Shown here: piece after piece, positions 22,907-23,202 of the stretch
How the letters are laid out: the number at the start of each line of letters is the position of its first letter
Numbering within the stretch: position 1 is the stretch's first letter
Assembly: GCA_027488715.1 (NCBI GenBank)
Contig: JAIYBD010000016.1
Span: 1 to 23,202, forward strand
Source: Bacteroidota bacterium
Lineage (GTDB): Bacteria; Bacteroidota; Bacteroidia; UBA7662; CANHCV01
Direction of reading: 5' to 3'
DNA length: 23,202 bases
Program-made: the position numbers and the translations under genes
Notes under the pieces: generated by a model
The model's input: only the letters and a program-made list of their open reading frames with translations
Told to the model about the DNA's origin: nothing
The model's database searches: none

Positions 22907-23202
22907 TAAAGATGATTTAATGGTAGGATCGAAAACAAGACATGAACCTACCGTAAATTTATTTCTTCCACTTTAAGGAGCGGAATCTTAAAAGGATTTA
23001 CTTGAGTTTTTCGTTTCGTCTAGCAATAGATTTTTTTTAAATGGAATTGACTTAACTGTTTAATAAACTTTAACTTAACTCAGGGCCGCCCTTCGGTAAA
23101 CTCAGGGAGCCGTTGCCCTAAAAAAAAAAATTTTCCATGGGGGATAAATCCCCTTCCCCCACCGAGAGCAATTTACGGCTTTTTTCGGAGTTAGTCGTAT
23201 CA
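22907..23202. other. Gene-free right edge with short repeats and stem-loops
   Basis: No convincing gene is seen in these 296 bases. GGTAGG (22922-22927) and CCTACC (22947-22952) could form a weak hairpin after the receptor gene. From about 23077 the sequence changes: AACTCAGGG occurs twice (23077-23085, 23099-23107), followed by an eleven-A run near 23120-23130. GGGGGAT-AA-ATCCCC follows near 23139-23152. AGCCGT (23108-23113) is complementary to ACGGCT (23175-23180), which is followed by T. A frame with ATG at 23137 stays open for 22 codons to the edge and could be the start of a gene that continues outside. Confidence 0.5.

Noticed and set aside
1..23202. CRISPR array, insertion sequence, prophage or tRNA
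   Set aside because: No regularly spaced repeats, transposase, integrase, phage proteins or cloverleaf were seen in reading both strands by eye; a short tRNA could only be excluded fully by a covariance search.

Overview
The window comes from a member of the Bacteroidota (Bacteroidetes), probably a free-living, aerobic relative of the Flavobacteriia or Sphingobacteriia. Several things show this. There are lineage-restricted proteins (a DUF4270 lipoprotein-type protein, a DUF4296 lipoprotein, a type IX secretion sorting domain). The receptor/lipoprotein pair BtuB-BtuG is present. Promoters repeatedly match the Bacteroidetes -7 element TAnnTTTG rather than TATAAT. Base composition is moderately AT-rich. 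Genus cannot be decided from the window. Most of it is ordinary core genome; no phage, transposase, CRISPR array, tRNA or rRNA was seen.

Layout, left to right. (1) 1-3413, plus strand: the 3' part of a DUF4270 gene, glmS three bases behind it, then the small pterin dehydratase phhB, ended by a bidirectional terminator. (2) 3452-6920, minus strand: rpsA, then pyrR and pyrB, with a strong hairpin between rpsA and pyrR that could be a terminator or an attenuator. (3) 7054-12255, minus strand: a tightly packed seven-gene operon, ltaE-lplA-(72-aa unknown)-ccmB-ccmC-ccmD-gdh, mostly joined by ATGA overlaps and closed by a terminator. It joins threonine/glycine metabolism, lipoylation, haem export/cytochrome c maturation and glutamate dehydrogenase. 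(4) 12331-13713, plus strand: rpsT, a RadC/JAB protein, and a 113-residue protein that is only a signal peptide plus a T9SS sorting domain. (5) 13714-16783, minus strand: a cobalamin riboswitch controlling btuB and btuG. (6) 16787-19553, minus strand: a DUF4296 lipoprotein overlapping mutS2. (7) 19566-22906, plus strand: a YggS-type PLP homeostasis protein, then a TPP riboswitch controlling a large TonB-dependent receptor that is probably a thiamine (precursor) importer. (8) 22907-23202: no confident gene; the last ~130 bases are unusually structured.

The biological theme of the right half is vitamin handling: B12 uptake (riboswitch, BtuB, BtuG), B6 homeostasis (YggS) and B1 uptake (riboswitch, receptor) within about 9 kb. 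No new defence or catalytic system was recognised. The most notable points are regulatory architecture (interlocked divergent promoters, a terminator nested inside a promoter, a hairpin separating rpsA from pyrR), the cargo-less T9SS sorting-domain protein, and the structured right edge.
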